A stretch of DNA of 13,948 nucleotides from an uncultured Cetobacterium sp. GTDB lineage: Bacteria > Fusobacteriota > Fusobacteriia > Fusobacteriales > Fusobacteriaceae. Of the stretch, positions 13,923-13,948 are shown one piece after another; the first letter of the stretch is position 1; every line of letters begins with the position of its first letter. The DNA lies in assembly GCA_900766645.1 (NCBI GenBank), contig CAAFWD010000134.1, positions 1 through 13,948 on the forward strand, written 5' to 3'. The translations under genes were made by a program, and so were the position numbers. The notes below the pieces were generated by a model. That model ran no database searches. It was not told where the DNA came from and was given only the letters and a program-made list of their open reading frames with translations.

Positions 13923-13948
13923 GCCCCGTTCGTTCAGTGGTTAGGACA
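13923..13948 (+). tRNA. Second tRNA gene, 5' part only (probably tRNA-Glu)
   Basis: Fourteen bases after tRNA-Gly comes GCCCCGT-TC-GTTC-AGTGGTTAGGACA, the acceptor 5' strand and D arm of a tRNA cut by the window end. The AGTGGTTAGGAC D-loop style is typical of tRNA-Glu, but the anticodon is outside the window, so the identity is a guess. Confidence 0.65.

Noticed and set aside
1..13948. Mobile element, CRISPR array or horizontally acquired island
   Set aside because: No transposase, integrase, direct-repeat array or terminal inverted repeats were seen. Composition and gene types are uniformly housekeeping.

Overview
The window is strongly AT-rich bacterial DNA: coding regions are dense, spacers are short, and Shine-Dalgarno sequences are strong (AGGAGG type). 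Gene content and protein style suggest a member of the Fusobacteriota (Fusobacterium/Cetobacterium-like), although a low-GC clostridial relative cannot be excluded from sequence alone. The features that point this way are PyrK/PyrD type 1B, an HflX with a long N-terminal extension, an Na/Pi cotransporter and a DAACS symporter.

Layout. At the left edge is the 3' end of a GltD-like flavoprotein oxidoreductase (+). It converges on a class I/II aminotransferase (-), and one hairpin terminator is shared by both. The aminotransferase has its own near-consensus promoter. Next comes the core, a minus-strand pyrimidine operon transcribed pyrB-pyrK-pyrD-pyrF-pyrC-pyrE. It covers carbamoyl phosphate + aspartate through to UMP (carbamoyl-phosphate synthase, carAB, is not in the window) and ends in a strong terminator after pyrE. 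Upstream of pyrB, still on the minus strand, lie a promoter, a 39-codon leader ORF with a strong ribosome-binding site, a G-free U-rich tract, and an intrinsic terminator whose loop contains the leader stop codon. This is the layout expected of UTP-sensing, translation-coupled attenuation of the E. coli pyrBI type. PyrB carries a C-terminal PyrI-like zinc domain but lacks the PyrI nucleotide-binding domain.

Further right, on the minus strand, are a cysteine-desulfurase-family class V PLP enzyme, an Na/Pi cotransporter with a PhoU-like tail (own extended -10 promoter), and a dicarboxylate/amino acid:cation symporter with a perfect 19-bp palindrome over its -10 region. Divergent from it is hflX (+), encoding a 597-residue HflX GTPase whose extra N-terminal domain carries a JAMM-type H-x-H-P...S-x-x-D signature. 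After the hflX terminator a strong promoter starts a tRNA cluster: tRNA-Gly(TCC), then the beginning of a second tRNA, probably Glu, cut by the window edge.

The most interesting items are the pyr leader attenuator, the PyrB-zinc-domain fusion (which may have moved control from enzyme allostery to transcription), and the JAMM-like domain on HflX. I saw no mobile element, CRISPR array, rRNA or origin.
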